A stretch of DNA of 26,909 nt from assembly GCA_934654805.1 (NCBI GenBank), contig CAKUGW010000032.1, positions 1 to 26,909 of the forward strand. The letters run 5' to 3'. Of the stretch, positions 1-7,050 are shown in pieces (within the stretch, counting starts at the first letter, position 1; every line of letters starts with the position of its first letter). The position numbers and the translations under genes are program-made. Under the pieces are notes generated by a model. It did not search any database. It was not told where the DNA came from and saw only the letters and a list, made by a program, of their open reading frames with translations. Source of the DNA: an uncultured Kiritimatiellota bacterium. GTDB lineage: Bacteria > Verrucomicrobiota > Kiritimatiellia > RFP12 > UBA1067.

Positions 1-472
1 CCACGACGTCCTTGAGCGGATAGCCGATGAAGACGCCGACTTCGTGCGGCAGGTCGTCGCCCCGGGCGCGGCGCACGAGCTCGGCGAGGAAGTCCGCCGT
101 CGTCCCCGCCGCCGGATAGCCGAGGCGGACGAGCCAGCCCCGGTTGCCGCGCACGCTCAGCGTCGCGTCGAGGGCGACGGGATCGTAGAAGAGCACGAGC
201 GAGCTTTCCGCCTCGACCTTCAGCTCCACATACGCGAGGCGCAGCGTGAAGTAGATGTCGCGGCGGTAGAGGCAGAAGCGGAAGCCCTCGGCGTTCGTCT
301 GCGCGTAGCAGTGGCGGACGCGCAGCAGCTCCGCCGGCTTGACGCCCTTGCGCACGGCCGCCGTCTTCACGAGCAGAAAGCGCAGCAGCTCGCGCCGGTG
401 CGCATCGTCAATCTGGGGCGGCGGCACGTCATGCGTCCGCGTCCGCCGGGAAACCTCTTCTTCGTGTGTCAA
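1..472 (-). CDS. DUF3793 family protein (partial, 3' end off the window)
   Basis: The reverse strand is open from a TTG at 472 to the window edge, about 157 residues. The translation carries the hallmarks I know from DUF3793 proteins: a stretch LLVKTAAVRKGVKPAELLRV near residues 33-52 and PHEVGVFIGYPLKDVV at the visible end, the usual 'HEIGIFLGYP' motif. The biochemical role of this family is unknown; members often sit near flavodoxin or metal-handling genes. I chose TTG at 472 because a purine-rich GAGGAGGAG lies just upstream, the frame has a stop a little farther upstream, and no ATG is available. A TTGACA/TAAACT promoter lies at 512-541. The C-terminus is outside the window. Confidence 0.75.
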   Translation of the reverse strand, partial: MTHEEEVSRRTRTHDVPPPQIDDAHRRELLRFLLVKTAAVRKGVKPAELLRVRHCYAQTNAEGFRFCLYRRDIYFTLRLAYVELKVEAESSLVLFYDPVALDATLSVRGNRGWLVRLGYPAAGTTADFLAELVRRARGDDLPHEVGVFIGYPLKDVV

Positions 473-511
473 GCCGATCCTCGCCTCCTCCTCTTTTGTT
501 AGACAAGGCGA

Positions 512-541
512 AGTTTACCATATCTAACTCGCTCCTGTCAA
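512..541 (-). promoter_or_regulatory. Promoter of the DUF3793 gene
   Basis: On the minus strand a perfect TTGACA (541-536) is followed after 18 nt by TAAACT (517-512) with TGG just upstream of it. The predicted start of transcription is near 505, giving a leader of about 33 nt that contains the GAGGAGGAG ribosome site. Confidence 0.55.
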
Positions 542-592
542 CGGGGCATGGCATTCCCCATGCAACCCCGTCCGGACACCTCAATGCCCCGT
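541..592. repeat. Hairpin-forming inverted repeats upstream of DUF3793
   Basis: ACGGGG followed by CATGG at 541-551 pairs with CCATG and CCCCGT ending at 571, a near-continuous hairpin. ACGGGGCAT at 541-549 can alternatively pair with ATGCCCCGT at 584-592. It separates the DUF3793 promoter from the IS-end remnant. Function unknown. Confidence 0.5.
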
Positions 593-751
593 CTGCGGAC
601 GGCGGCGCTCTTCAGCGATGCATTCGGACTTTGACTTCCTGGACATGCTGCATATGCTCCTGTCTTACCACGGTGCACAGTGTTTGACGAACGGGCCCTC
701 TCGAAAGAACCTGCTTTCCAGATTGGGTGCACACGATTCTAACGAATCGCG
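581..751 (-). mobile_element. IS-end remnant, copy A (terminus plus first transposase codons)
   Basis: Bases 603-751 match 19820-19970 in the same orientation with about 20 differences over about 150 bp counted by eye. On the minus strand a short frame starts with ATG at 646 and reads MSRKSKSECIAEERRR before leaving homology and stopping at 581. In the second copy the corresponding frame continues as SKSEYVAEKRRAYANSGKAR and on, which resembles the N-terminus of integrase-type IS transposases. Each copy therefore seems to keep an IS terminus and leader plus the first transposase codons, with the rest deleted. The outer end lies about 25 bp from the truA promoter. Confidence 0.6.
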
Positions 752-777
752 GCGCCGAGCGACTCGCTTTCGGACGA

Positions 778-807
778 TTGACAGCACGCGCGAAGAATCT
801 GTATAAT
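778..807 (+). promoter_or_regulatory. Consensus promoter of truA
   Basis: TTGACA at 778-783 and TATAAT at 802-807 are separated by 18 nt; both hexamers are perfect sigma70 consensus. The truA ATG at 818 begins only 10 nt after the -10 box, so a transcript starting about 7 nt downstream would have a leader of only a few bases and no room for a Shine-Dalgarno sequence. Confidence 0.8.
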
Positions 808-817
808 CCGCGCTCCA

Positions 818-1591
818 ATGAAACGCAAGTACAAAGTCGTCCTGGCCTACGACGGCACAGGCTACTCCGGCTGGCAATACCAGGAGAACGCCATCGGCAT
901 CCAGCAGGTCGTCGAGGAAGTCCTCGCCTACCTGGAGGGCGCGCCCGTGCGCGTCTTCGGCTCGTCGCGGACGGACGCGGGCGTGCATGCCGTCGGGTTC
1001 GTCGGGCACTTCCACCTGACGAAGCCGATTCCGCCGAAGAACCTCGTGCGCGCGATGAATTCGCGCCTGCCGGAGGCGGTGCGCGTGCTGAAGGCGGCGT
1101 ATGCGGCGGAGACCTTCGACGCACGGCTTTCGGCGAAGGGGAAGGAATACCGCTATCAGCTCTACCAGGCGGACATCCTGCCGCCGCATCTCGCACCCTA
1201 CTGGACGTTCTGCCACCGTCCGCTCGATCTCGCGGCCATGCAGGCGGCGGCGCGGAACTTCGTCGGCGAACACGACTTCCTCTCGTTTGCGGCGAATCCG
1301 AACCGCGAGCTGGAGACGACGGTTCGGCGCATCTTCTCCTTCGACGTGAGGAGGGGCGGACACCGCTACACGTTCATCGTGCGCGGCGACGGCTTCCTCT
1401 ACAAGCAGGTTCGCTCGATGGTCGGCTTTCTCATCTCCGTCGGCAAGGGCCATGAGAGGCCGGAGGCCGTGCGCGAACTGCTGGCGACGCATCCGCCGCG
1501 CACGGCCCGCGTCGAGACGGCCCCCGCGCGCGGCCTTTTCCTCTGGAAGGTGTTCTACTCATCCGCCGCCCTGCAGCGGAACAAGGTTTAG
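818..1591 (+). CDS. truA: tRNA pseudouridine(38-40) synthase TruA
   Basis: A 257-residue protein of normal family length. TruA isomerises uridines 38, 39 and 40 in the anticodon arm of many tRNAs to pseudouridine in the cytoplasm. The N-terminal stretch VVLAYDGTGYSGWQYQ and the catalytic motif SSRTDAGVHA, with the invariant Asp at residue 53, are clear. The C-terminal half has DGFLYKQVRSMVGFLISVGKG (shown here in part: FLYKQVRSMVG), typical of the second TruA subdomain. The ATG at 818 is fixed by the alignment of MKRKYKVVLAYDG with family N-termini and by a promoter whose -10 box ends 10 nt upstream. No Shine-Dalgarno sequence is present, which fits a leaderless message. It is a single-gene unit; the next gene is convergent. 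Confidence 0.95.
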   Translation: MKRKYKVVLAYDGTGYSGWQYQENAIGIQQVVEEVLAYLEGAPVRVFGSSRTDAGVHAVGFVGHFHLTKPIPPKNLVRAMNSRLPEAVRVLKAAYAAETFDARLSAKGKEYRYQLYQADILPPHLAPYWTFCHRPLDLAAMQAAARNFVGEHDFLSFAANPNRELETTVRRIFSFDVRRGGHRYTFIVRGDGFLYKQVRSMVGFLISVGKGHERPEAVRELLATHPPRTARVETAPARGLFLWKVFYSSAALQRNKV

Positions 1592-1671
1592 CGTCGCAGG
1601 CCTGCAAGGGACGTGGCGTTCGCAGCGTGCGGCTGCGCACCTCTGCGAATCAGCGTCAGCTTTCGCGTGAG

Positions 1672-1738
1672 AATGGGGTCAACACGCAGATCAGCTTGAG
1701 AGAAAAGATTTTTCCGCTGCACTGGGGCTGACCCCATT
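1672..1738. repeat. REP-like inverted repeat
   Basis: AATGGGGTCA at 1672-1681 and TGACCCCATT at 1729-1738 are perfect 10-bp inverted arms about 47 bp apart. A smaller hairpin, TGGGG-CTGA-CCCCA, occupies 1723-1736. Hairpins built on GGGGTC...GACCCC resemble REP sequences associated with Y1 (RAYT) transposases, and such a transposase lies at 2633-3724. The link is inference. Confidence 0.45.
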
Positions 1739-1777
1739 AGAACCCGTTTCTTCATGACTCCGCGGCCCCAACCCCGC

Positions 1778-1823
1778 ATGGCCCCAACCCACGCATTTAT
1801 ATAAATGCGTGGGTTGGGGCCAT
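1778..1823. repeat. Perfect 46-bp palindrome
   Basis: Bases 1778-1800 are the exact reverse complement of 1801-1823: 23-bp arms with no spacer and a TTTATATAAA centre. A partial direct repeat of the arm (CGGCCCCAACCCCGCAT) lies immediately before it at 1763-1779. The stop codon of the minus-strand GIY-YIG gene (1797-1799) lies at the centre of the palindrome, so its last residues are encoded by one arm. No U-run follows on either strand, so a classic terminator is not supported. Confidence 0.9.
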
Positions 1824-2543
1824 AGACGCCTGCTGGCCGCGATAGAGTGCGTCGAACGTGGCGCGGTCCATCGCCGTGTCCCAGCCGCCGACGCTTGCGT
1901 CCCCGGCGTGCGGGTCGATGCCCGTGTAGGAGATGCTGCCGTCCTCATAGCGCTTGAACTTGAAGACGGCATCGTTCATGAGCGGCCCGTTGAAGACGTT
2001 CAGCCCGACCAGAAGCTCGAAGTCCTTCACGTCCAGCCCCGTCACCGCCCGGAAGAGGCCGGGCTCCAGCTGCGAGACGACGTCCTTCAGGCTCCGCTCG
2101 CGGTAGTCCGAGAGGTACATGAAGATCGGCACGCGCGTCGCGAACTTGATGAGCTTTTCCTGGATCTCCCTGCGCTTGGGCTTCATCTCCTTCTCCTTTT
2201 CGGTCAGCGCCTTGGCCTCCGCCTTCGTCGGCTTCGCATCTTCCGCCTTTGCCTTCTTGAGTTCCTTCGCGTTGCTGATGATCGTCGCGATGTCCTTGTT
2301 GAGCGAGCGGAAGCCCTCGATCGACTCCAGCGCCCGCATCGCCGACTCGACCAGCTCGACGCGGTAGGGCATCGTGCCGTCCGGCAGCTTGGTCGGATAA
2401 TGCTCGGCCATGCGCGTCTCGACCGCGCGGTCCGTATAGCCGACCTTCAGGAGGCCCGCGAGTTCCGCGCGCGTCTCGGAATAGGCGTAGATCGTCGGAT
2501 GCGCCGCCGACTTCGGCGGAAACAGGGATTCGGTGTTTGTCAT
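1797..2543 (-). CDS. GIY-YIG (T5orf172-like) protein, apparent internal-deletion form of a restriction-type helicase-nuclease
   Basis: A 248-residue protein. Residues 17-50 form a GIY-YIG nuclease core of the T5orf172 type (TIYAYSE...LLKVGYTDRAVETRMAEHYP). Residues about 71-240, including FATRVPIFMYLSDYRE and VFNGPLMNDAVFKFKRYED, match what I recall as the C-terminus of large GIY-YIG plus DEAD-helicase restriction-type proteins of roughly 1000 residues. The helicase core expected between them is absent and the join near residue 70 is in frame. It probably has no translocase activity; whether the nuclease domain still works is unknown. GGAGGAGAG about 8 nt before the ATG supports the start. 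The C-terminal residues and stop lie in a perfect palindrome. It is divergent from the RAYT gene across 89 bp. Family recall is from memory, so the deletion claim is moderate. Confidence 0.7.
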   Translation of the reverse strand: MTNTESLFPPKSAAHPTIYAYSETRAELAGLLKVGYTDRAVETRMAEHYPTKLPDGTMPYRVELVESAMRALESIEGFRSLNKDIATIISNAKELKKAKAEDAKPTKAEAKALTEKEKEMKPKRREIQEKLIKFATRVPIFMYLSDYRERSLKDVVSQLEPGLFRAVTGLDVKDFELLVGLNVFNGPLMNDAVFKFKRYEDGSISYTGIDPHAGDASVGGWDTAMDRATFDALYRGQQASMAPTHAFI

Positions 2544-2632
2544 CGCTTAGCTCTCCTCCGCCTTGCAAACTCGGCGGCTTTATCGTAAACTACACGTGTT
2601 GTTGGGCTGGAAATCGCGAAAGGATGGGGGCG

Positions 2633-3724
2633 ATGGGCCGTCTCAGAGGCTTCGACTACAAGTCGCCATATTTCTACATGGTCACCTTGAAACGTCTCAA
2701 GGGGCTGGCGGCGTTTTCCGAAATTGGGCCCAATGGCCTCGTCGAAAACGCGATCACCCGCGCGTTCACGGCGGCCATTAGGGGCTTTCATCTGAAGTGG
2801 CGCTGCTGCGAAGAGATTTCGCCGTTCGTGATCATGCCCGATCATCTTCACCTTCTCTTCAAGATTCGCGCGATACCCGACCGCGTCGCGCTGGGGGTTC
2901 TCGTCAGCCAACTCGCCAAGACCCTGCGCAATGCCTATTGGCAGGTTGTCGCGGCCGACGCCGCGACAGGCAAAACCCTTCCCGCCTCGCCCAATCGCGC
3001 GGCTTGCCCAAACCTTGCAGGTTGGGGCGGCGCACCGGGTCTTGCTGGTGGCGCACCGGGTCTTGCGGGTGGCGCACCGGGTCTTGCGGGCGGCGCACCG
3101 GGTCTTGCGGGTGGCGCGTCCGCGCCACCTCGCGGCCAGAGCCGCGAAACGCCCGCGCTCCGCCCGATCTTCGACCCCACCTGGCACGATTGGATTGTCA
3201 AGAAAGAGGGCCAGCTCGCCGCCTTTCGCCGCTACATCCGCGAAAACCCGGCGCGTGCCGCCCTGCGCCGCGCGAACGCCCGCTTCTTTCAGCAGGTCGC
3301 GCCCGTCGAGTTCCTCGGCCGCCGCTGGTTCGCCTACGGCAACCGCGCGCTCCTGGATCTGCCTGTTCTCGTGCCCTTCAAGGGCCACCGTGCGACCGCC
3401 GAAGGCTCGCCCGAATGGAACGCCCTCGTCGAATCGGCCGCGCGCATCGGCCCCGGAGGGGCGGGCGTCTCGACCTTCATGAGCCCGCTTGAAAAGGCCT
3501 GCGGCAACGCCATCGCCCGCGCGGGCGGCGGGCTGGTCGTGCTGTCGCCCGAGGGCTTCGGCCCGCGTTGGCACCCGCCGCGCGAGAAGGAGCGCTTCTG
3601 CGCCGCCGGGCGCATGCTCTTCCTTTCGCTCTACGAGGCGACCGCGCGCCAGCCGACGCGCAGGGAACTCTACGACCGCTGCCATGAAATGGTCGACATC
3701 GCCCAAGCCGGGCTTCAGGCCTGA
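2633..3724 (+). CDS. REP-associated tyrosine transposase (RAYT, Y1/IS200-like) with internal tandem repeat and C-terminal extension
   Basis: A 363-residue single-strand DNA transposase of the Y1 HUH class. The metal-binding HUH motif is MPDHLHLLFK (His71, His73) and the catalytic tyrosine is likely Tyr201 in FRRYIRENPARA. Between them, residues about 134-162 are four near-perfect copies of GGAPGLA encoded by 21-bp DNA repeats. The last 130 residues (GVSTFMSPLEKACGNAIARA, GGGLVVLSPEGF, RFCAAGRMLFLS) form an extra alpha/beta-looking domain, perhaps Rossmann-like; I have seen similar tails on Y1 transposases in gut bacteria but cannot name a function. I chose ATG 2633 because GAAAGGA lies 9 nt upstream; ATG 2624 is an alternative. 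A REP-like hairpin at 1672-1738 could be a target of this enzyme. An ISKra4-like element is inserted 3 bp after its stop. Confidence 0.85.
   Translation: MGRLRGFDYKSPYFYMVTLKRLKGLAAFSEIGPNGLVENAITRAFTAAIRGFHLKWRCCEEISPFVIMPDHLHLLFKIRAIPDRVALGVLVSQLAKTLRNAYWQVVAADAATGKTLPASPNRAACPNLAGWGGAPGLAGGAPGLAGGAPGLAGGAPGLAGGASAPPRGQSRETPALRPIFDPTWHDWIVKKEGQLAAFRRYIRENPARAALRRANARFFQQVAPVEFLGRRWFAYGNRALLDLPVLVPFKGHRATAEGSPEWNALVESAARIGPGGAGVSTFMSPLEKACGNAIARAGGGLVVLSPEGFGPRWHPPREKERFCAAGRMLFLSLYEATARQPTRRELYDRCHEMVDIAQAGLQA
3029..3112 (+). repeat. Four 21-bp tandem repeats inside the RAYT gene
   Basis: Units begin at 3029, 3050, 3071 and 3092 and read GGCGCACCGGGTCTTGCGGG plus one variable base, with one further change in the first unit. 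The period is seven codons, so copy-number change keeps the frame. It encodes (GGAPGLA)n, a probable flexible linker between the HUH and tyrosine motifs. Confidence 0.95.
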
Positions 3725-3794
3725 TTTGGGTGCAACGAGATATTTATGCAGAGTCAAAGGGGTTTAGCCGCAGAGAACGCAAAGGACGCAAGGC

Positions 3795-4938
3795 TCATGC
3801 CGCGCAGTCGACCTGCCTCAGGTCCCTGACGAGGTAGGCGAAGAACTCCTCGAGGCGGTTCGACTTGTGGAGGGTGCGCAGCGGCAGCAGCGCCTTCGCT
3901 CCTTTCAGCGACCAGATCATGCCGGACTGCTTGAAGCGCTGGCCGATGACGGTCTTGCAGCCGCTCTCGATGACGCCGGAGCCGATGAACCACCCGTTGG
4001 CCCGGTACTCGTCGTATTTCATCCTCCCGGCGTTGCCGCGGTAGTACCTGTACTCGCGCATGGCGTCCTTGCCGAGCCTTGCCTTCATGTTCTTCCGGAT
4101 GTAGTCCAGCACGTTCCGCGCCTTTCCCGCCTTTATGCGTTCCGACCAGTAGTGGTGGCGGTACTTCCATTCCTTCGAGCCTTCCCTGAGCCCGAGCCCG
4201 AGCATCATCGGCTTCAGGTGCTCCAGCGCGTGGTAGACGTCGAGGATCGGGGTCGCGAACGGGAAGTGGCTCCTCCAGACGGTCTGTAGCCACTTGCTTC
4301 CGTCGAAGGGGTAGTGCCCTTCGTGTCCGTCCTCGTCGTACCAGTAGGTGCGCCTGATGGGCGGGAGCTCCCCTAAGAGCGTCACGATGCGCTTCGGATG
4401 GTTCCCGGCGTTGCGCCCGGATTCCCCGGGCCCGTAGTCCCTCGCGGTCGCGGCGCCCGCGGAGAGCAGCTCTGCCATGAGGTCGCGGCAGGGGCCGTTC
4501 ATCTCGTCGAAGAGCGCCTGCCCGAGCCTCGACGTGCAGGCGATGCCGTCGCGCTCGACGGACTCCGCGGCGGCGTCGACGAGCGCGTGGATCCTCGCGG
4601 CACCCCTCAGGACGAGCTGCGCGACGTTTTTTTTTCAGGGAGGATTCGGACGACGCGATCTCGTTCGCGTCGGCGAGCGAAAGCTCGAAGACGAGGTCCC
4701 TGAGCTTCCTGCCCGCGGCGACGGCGGCCTTGAACTCGGCGACCTTGTCCACGGGAATGGAGAGCGAGTGGTTCTTCCCTCCGCGCGTGTACTGGAGGTT
4801 GTGGTAGACGGCGGGCGGCCCGTTCTTCCTGGGTCACCTGTAGGACGAGATCGTGCCCTGGACGGAGGGCGGGAGCGCGGCGATCTCGGCGAGGATTTCG
4901 GCGCGGGAACGGCTCTTTTTCGATGATTTATTTTTCAT
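3795..4938 (-). pseudogene. ISKra4-family transposase, interrupted by one stop and one frameshift
   Basis: Reading the minus strand from ATG 4938 gives MKNKSSKKSRSRAEILAEIA, then an in-frame TGA at 4834-4836 (codon 35), then continued coding (GGKNHSLSIPVDKVAEFK). At a run of nine A (4627-4635) the frame slips by one; with eight A the reading SLKKNVAQLVLRGAARIH joins smoothly to the long downstream frame. That frame holds the family C-terminus GWFIGSGVIESGCKTVIGQR and KQSGMIWSLKGAKALLPLR. The N-terminal 'SVQGTISSYR' region resembles the DUF6788-type domain found in such transposases. The A-run could be a slippage site, but the extra TGA makes the copy most likely dead unless either lesion is a sequencing error. 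A TATAAT lies 6 nt before the ATG. Confidence 0.85.
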
Positions 4939-4944
4939 GCGTAT

Positions 4945-4950
4945 ATTATA
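4945..4950 (-). promoter_or_regulatory. -10 box of the IS transposase
   Basis: TATAAT on the minus strand (4950-4945) lies 6 nt before the transposase ATG at 4938, in a short AT-rich stretch. This placement suggests a near-leaderless transcript, as for several chromosomal genes in this window. Confidence 0.45.
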
Positions 4951-5041
4951 GTATATGCGTATGCGAAATCAAGCGGGAAATGTGGGGTGGCTGCATAAAT
5001 ATCTCGGTGCACCCGCATGAAAAACATTCGGCGGGATGAGG

Positions 5042-5071
5042 TTGACTATCTGCCGGAGGATAGGGTATACT
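5042..5071 (+). promoter_or_regulatory. Promoter reading into a hairpin-rich non-coding region
   Basis: TTGACT at 5042-5047 and TATACT at 5066-5071 are 18 nt apart, each one mismatch from consensus. The predicted start is near 5078. No convincing protein gene follows on this strand. Confidence 0.55.
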
Positions 5072-5077
5072 GTCTTC

Positions 5078-5262
5078 GTTGCTTCTGGTGGTGTTTGTTT
5101 TTGCATAAGCCTGTAGGTTACAGGATCACGCCGCCAGTTGCAACGCTAAACATTCATCCCATTGCGAACGCAGTGAGCAAATGGGATGCTAATGCATTTT
5201 ATCCCGTTTCCTTTCAACCAGGAAACGGTCTTGAAATTCCGGATTCACGAATTTCAAGGCTG
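5078..5262 (+). ncRNA. Candidate structured RNA with four consecutive stem-loops
   Basis: Downstream of the 5042-5071 promoter lie four hairpins. They are CCTGTA/TACAGG (5110-5124, loop 3), CATCCCATT/AATGGGATG (5155-5188), CCGTTTCC/GGAAACGG (5204-5228, loop 9) and CTTGAAATTC/GAATTTCAAG (5230-5258, loop 9). All arms are perfect, and the stems have unrelated sequences, so this is not one repeat unit copied. A palindrome GTTGCAAC is at 5137-5144. The base composition is much more AT-rich than the genes. I do not recognise it as tmRNA, SRP, RNase P or 6S RNA. It could be a small RNA, or debris of an inserted element. The surrounding 5015-5459 stretch otherwise holds no gene I can support. Confidence 0.4.
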
Positions 5263-5426
5263 AAGCGGCTCATGGGCACCTGGCGCAAGGCCCACCGCTC
5301 CGTCCCGTAGGCGCCGCGATCGCGCGGTAGGCTTCCCGCGCTCCTTCGTCTGCCGCCGTGCAAGTCGTGACGACAGTCAGGCCTAAGGGGGCCATCCGCC
5401 TTTCGGGCGCAATGCCAGGAAACCTG

Positions 5427-5453
5427 CGGTCGTCCCCTTTCCGAAAACGACCG
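5427..5453 (-). terminator. Weak hairpin just after guaA
   Basis: CGGTCGT (5427-5433) and ACGACCG (5447-5453) form a 7-bp stem with a 13-nt loop a few bases past the guaA stop. There is no clear U-run afterwards, so termination here is only possible. Confidence 0.3.
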
Positions 5454-5459
5454 GCCCCC

Positions 5460-6995
5460 TCACTCCCACTCGATCGTGGCGGGCGGCTTGGAGGAGATGT
5501 CGTAGACGACGCGGTTGATGCCGCGCACCTCGTTGATGATGCGGTTCGACATCGTCGCCAGCGTCTCGTAGGGGAGATGCGTCCAGTCCGCCGTCATCGC
5601 GTCGATGGAGTTCACCGAGCGGATCGCGCACGTGTACTCGTACGTGCGCTGGTCGCCCATCACGCCGACGGACTTCACCGGCAGGAGGACGGCGAACGTC
5701 TGCCAGATCGTCTTGTAGTCGGGAAGCTTCTTGACCTCCTCCTGCACGCGCAGGTCGGCCTGCTGGAGGAGCTTCACCTTCTCCTCAGTCACCTCGCCGA
5801 GGATGCGCACGCCGAGGCCCGGGCCGGGGAAGGGCTGGCGGTCCAGGAGCTCGTCCGCCATGCCGAGGACGCGGCCGACGGCGCGCACCTCGTCCTTGAA
5901 GAGATCCCTGAGCGGCTCGCACAGCTCGAACGTGAGGTCCGGCGGCAGCCCGCCCACGTTGTGGTGCGACTTGATCGTCTGCGAGGGGCCCTTCACCGCG
6001 TGGGAGCTCTCGATGACGTCGGGGTAGATCGTGCCCTGCCCGAGGAAACGGCAGTGTTTGAACCGCCGCGCCTCGTCCGCGAAGACGTCGATGAACGTCT
6101 TGCCGATCGCCTTGCGCTTCGCCTCCGGCTCGTCGAGCCCCTTCAGCGCGGCGTAGAACTTCTGCGCGGCGCGCGCGACGGTGAGGTCGAGCCCCAGCTT
6201 CGCGTGGAACATCTCCTCCACCTGCTCGGCCTCGCGGTAGCGCAGGAGCCCGTTGTCCACGAAAATGCAGTGGAGGCGCGGCCCGATCGCCTTGTGGAGG
6301 AGGACAGCCGCGACGGACGAATCGACACCGCCGGAGAGGCCGAGCACGACCTCATCGTCGCCGACCTGCCGCTTCAGCTTCTCCACCGTGTCCTCGATCC
6401 ACGTCGTCAGCTGCCAGTCGGCGTTCGCGCGGCAGATGTTGAAGACGAAGTTCGAGAGGATCTGGTTGCCGTGTTCGGTGTGGACGACCTCCGGGTGGAA
6501 CTGGATGCCGAAGAAGCGCCGCGCCTCGTTGCGGATCGCCGCGTAGGGGCAGTTCGCCGAGGTCGCGCTCACCTGGAAGCCCGCCGGGATCGCCGCGACG
6601 CGGTCGCCGTGGCTCATCCAGACGGTGAACCTGTCGGGAAGGCCCTTGAAGAGCTCGTTGCCCGGCTCGACCGTCATTTCGGTCTTGCCGTATTCGCGCC
6701 GTTCGCCGGGCTGCACCTTGCCGCCGAGCGCCTGGCTCATGAGCTGCATGCCGTAGCAGACGCCGAGGACCGGCACGCCGAGGTCGAAGATCGCGCGGTC
6801 GATGCCGGGCGCGCCGTCCTCGAAGACGCTGTTCGGCCCGCCCGAGAGGATGATGCCCTTCGGCGCGTAGGCCTTCGCCCGTTCCGCCGTGATGTCGAAC
6901 GGGACGATTTCGGAATAGACGTGCTGTTCGCGGATGCGCCGCGCGATGAGCTGCGTGTACTGCGAGCCGTAGTCGAGAATGATGATCTTGTCCAT
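5460..6995 (-). CDS. guaA: GMP synthase (glutamine-hydrolysing)
   Basis: A 511-residue, full-length enzyme converting XMP, ATP and glutamine to GMP, the last step of guanine nucleotide synthesis in the cytoplasm. The class I amidotransferase domain (about 1-190) has the catalytic triad Cys80 in GVCYGMQ, with His167 and Glu169 in FHPEV. The ATP pyrophosphatase domain follows with the PP-loop SGGVDSS at 221-227, and the C-terminal dimerisation domain ends with SSKPPATIEWE, the conserved GMP synthase tail. The ATG at 6995 starts MDKIIILDYGSQYTQLIARR, the normal N-terminus. No strong Shine-Dalgarno is seen. An extended -10 (TGGTATAAT) lies at 7042-7050, implying a leader of about 40 nt. The gene is transcribed alone. 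Confidence 0.97.
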   Translation of the reverse strand: MDKIIILDYGSQYTQLIARRIREQHVYSEIVPFDITAERAKAYAPKGIILSGGPNSVFEDGAPGIDRAIFDLGVPVLGVCYGMQLMSQALGGKVQPGERREYGKTEMTVEPGNELFKGLPDRFTVWMSHGDRVAAIPAGFQVSATSANCPYAAIRNEARRFFGIQFHPEVVHTEHGNQILSNFVFNICRANADWQLTTWIEDTVEKLKRQVGDDEVVLGLSGGVDSSVAAVLLHKAIGPRLHCIFVDNGLLRYREAEQVEEMFHAKLGLDLTVARAAQKFYAALKGLDEPEAKRKAIGKTFIDVFADEARRFKHCRFLGQGTIYPDVIESSHAVKGPSQTIKSHHNVGGLPPDLTFELCEPLRDLFKDEVRAVGRVLGMADELLDRQPFPGPGLGVRILGEVTEEKVKLLQQADLRVQEEVKKLPDYKTIWQTFAVLLPVKSVGVMGDQRTYEYTCAIRSVNSIDAMTADWTHLPYETLATMSNRIINEVRGINRVVYDISSKPPATIEWE

Positions 6996-7041
6996 AGGTG
7001 TCGGTCTGTGCGTGTCGGGCGGATGCCCTCGAACGGCGCGT

Positions 7042-7050
7042 ATTATACCA
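7042..7050 (-). promoter_or_regulatory. Extended -10 promoter of guaA
   Basis: TGGTATAAT on the minus strand, 46 nt before the guaA ATG. No good -35 hexamer is seen at the usual distance, which fits an extended -10 promoter. The leader of roughly 40 nt shows no riboswitch that I recognise. Confidence 0.55.

Larger units (their letters stand above)
3728..5014 (-). mobile_element. Complete ISKra4-like insertion sequence
   Basis: The ends are 24-bp terminal inverted repeats: 3728-3751 and 4991-5014 differ at a single position and share the core GAGATATTTATGCAG. The element is 1287 bp long and holds one minus-strand transposase reading region. Between the left end and the transposase stop lies a short nonamer-like array (CGCAGAGAA CGCAAAGGA CGCAAGG) at about 3770-3793. 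No clear target-site duplication is visible in the flanks. It inserted 3 bp past the RAYT stop codon. Confidence 0.85.

Noticed and set aside
1778..1823. Palindrome as a rho-independent terminator
   Set aside because: No U-run follows on either strand and the centre is AT-rich; described as a repeat instead.
3029..3112. Four 21-bp repeats as a CRISPR array
   Set aside because: Units are contiguous with no spacers and are in frame within a transposase gene.
4834..4836. TGA recoding (selenocysteine or reassigned UGA)
   Set aside because: UGA is used as the normal stop of many genes here (e.g. guaA, dapF), and the interrupted gene also has a frameshift, so mutation is simpler.
5017..5310. 97-residue ORF through the hairpin region
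   Set aside because: Starts upstream of the promoter's transcription start, crosses four hairpins and has no recognisable protein pattern.
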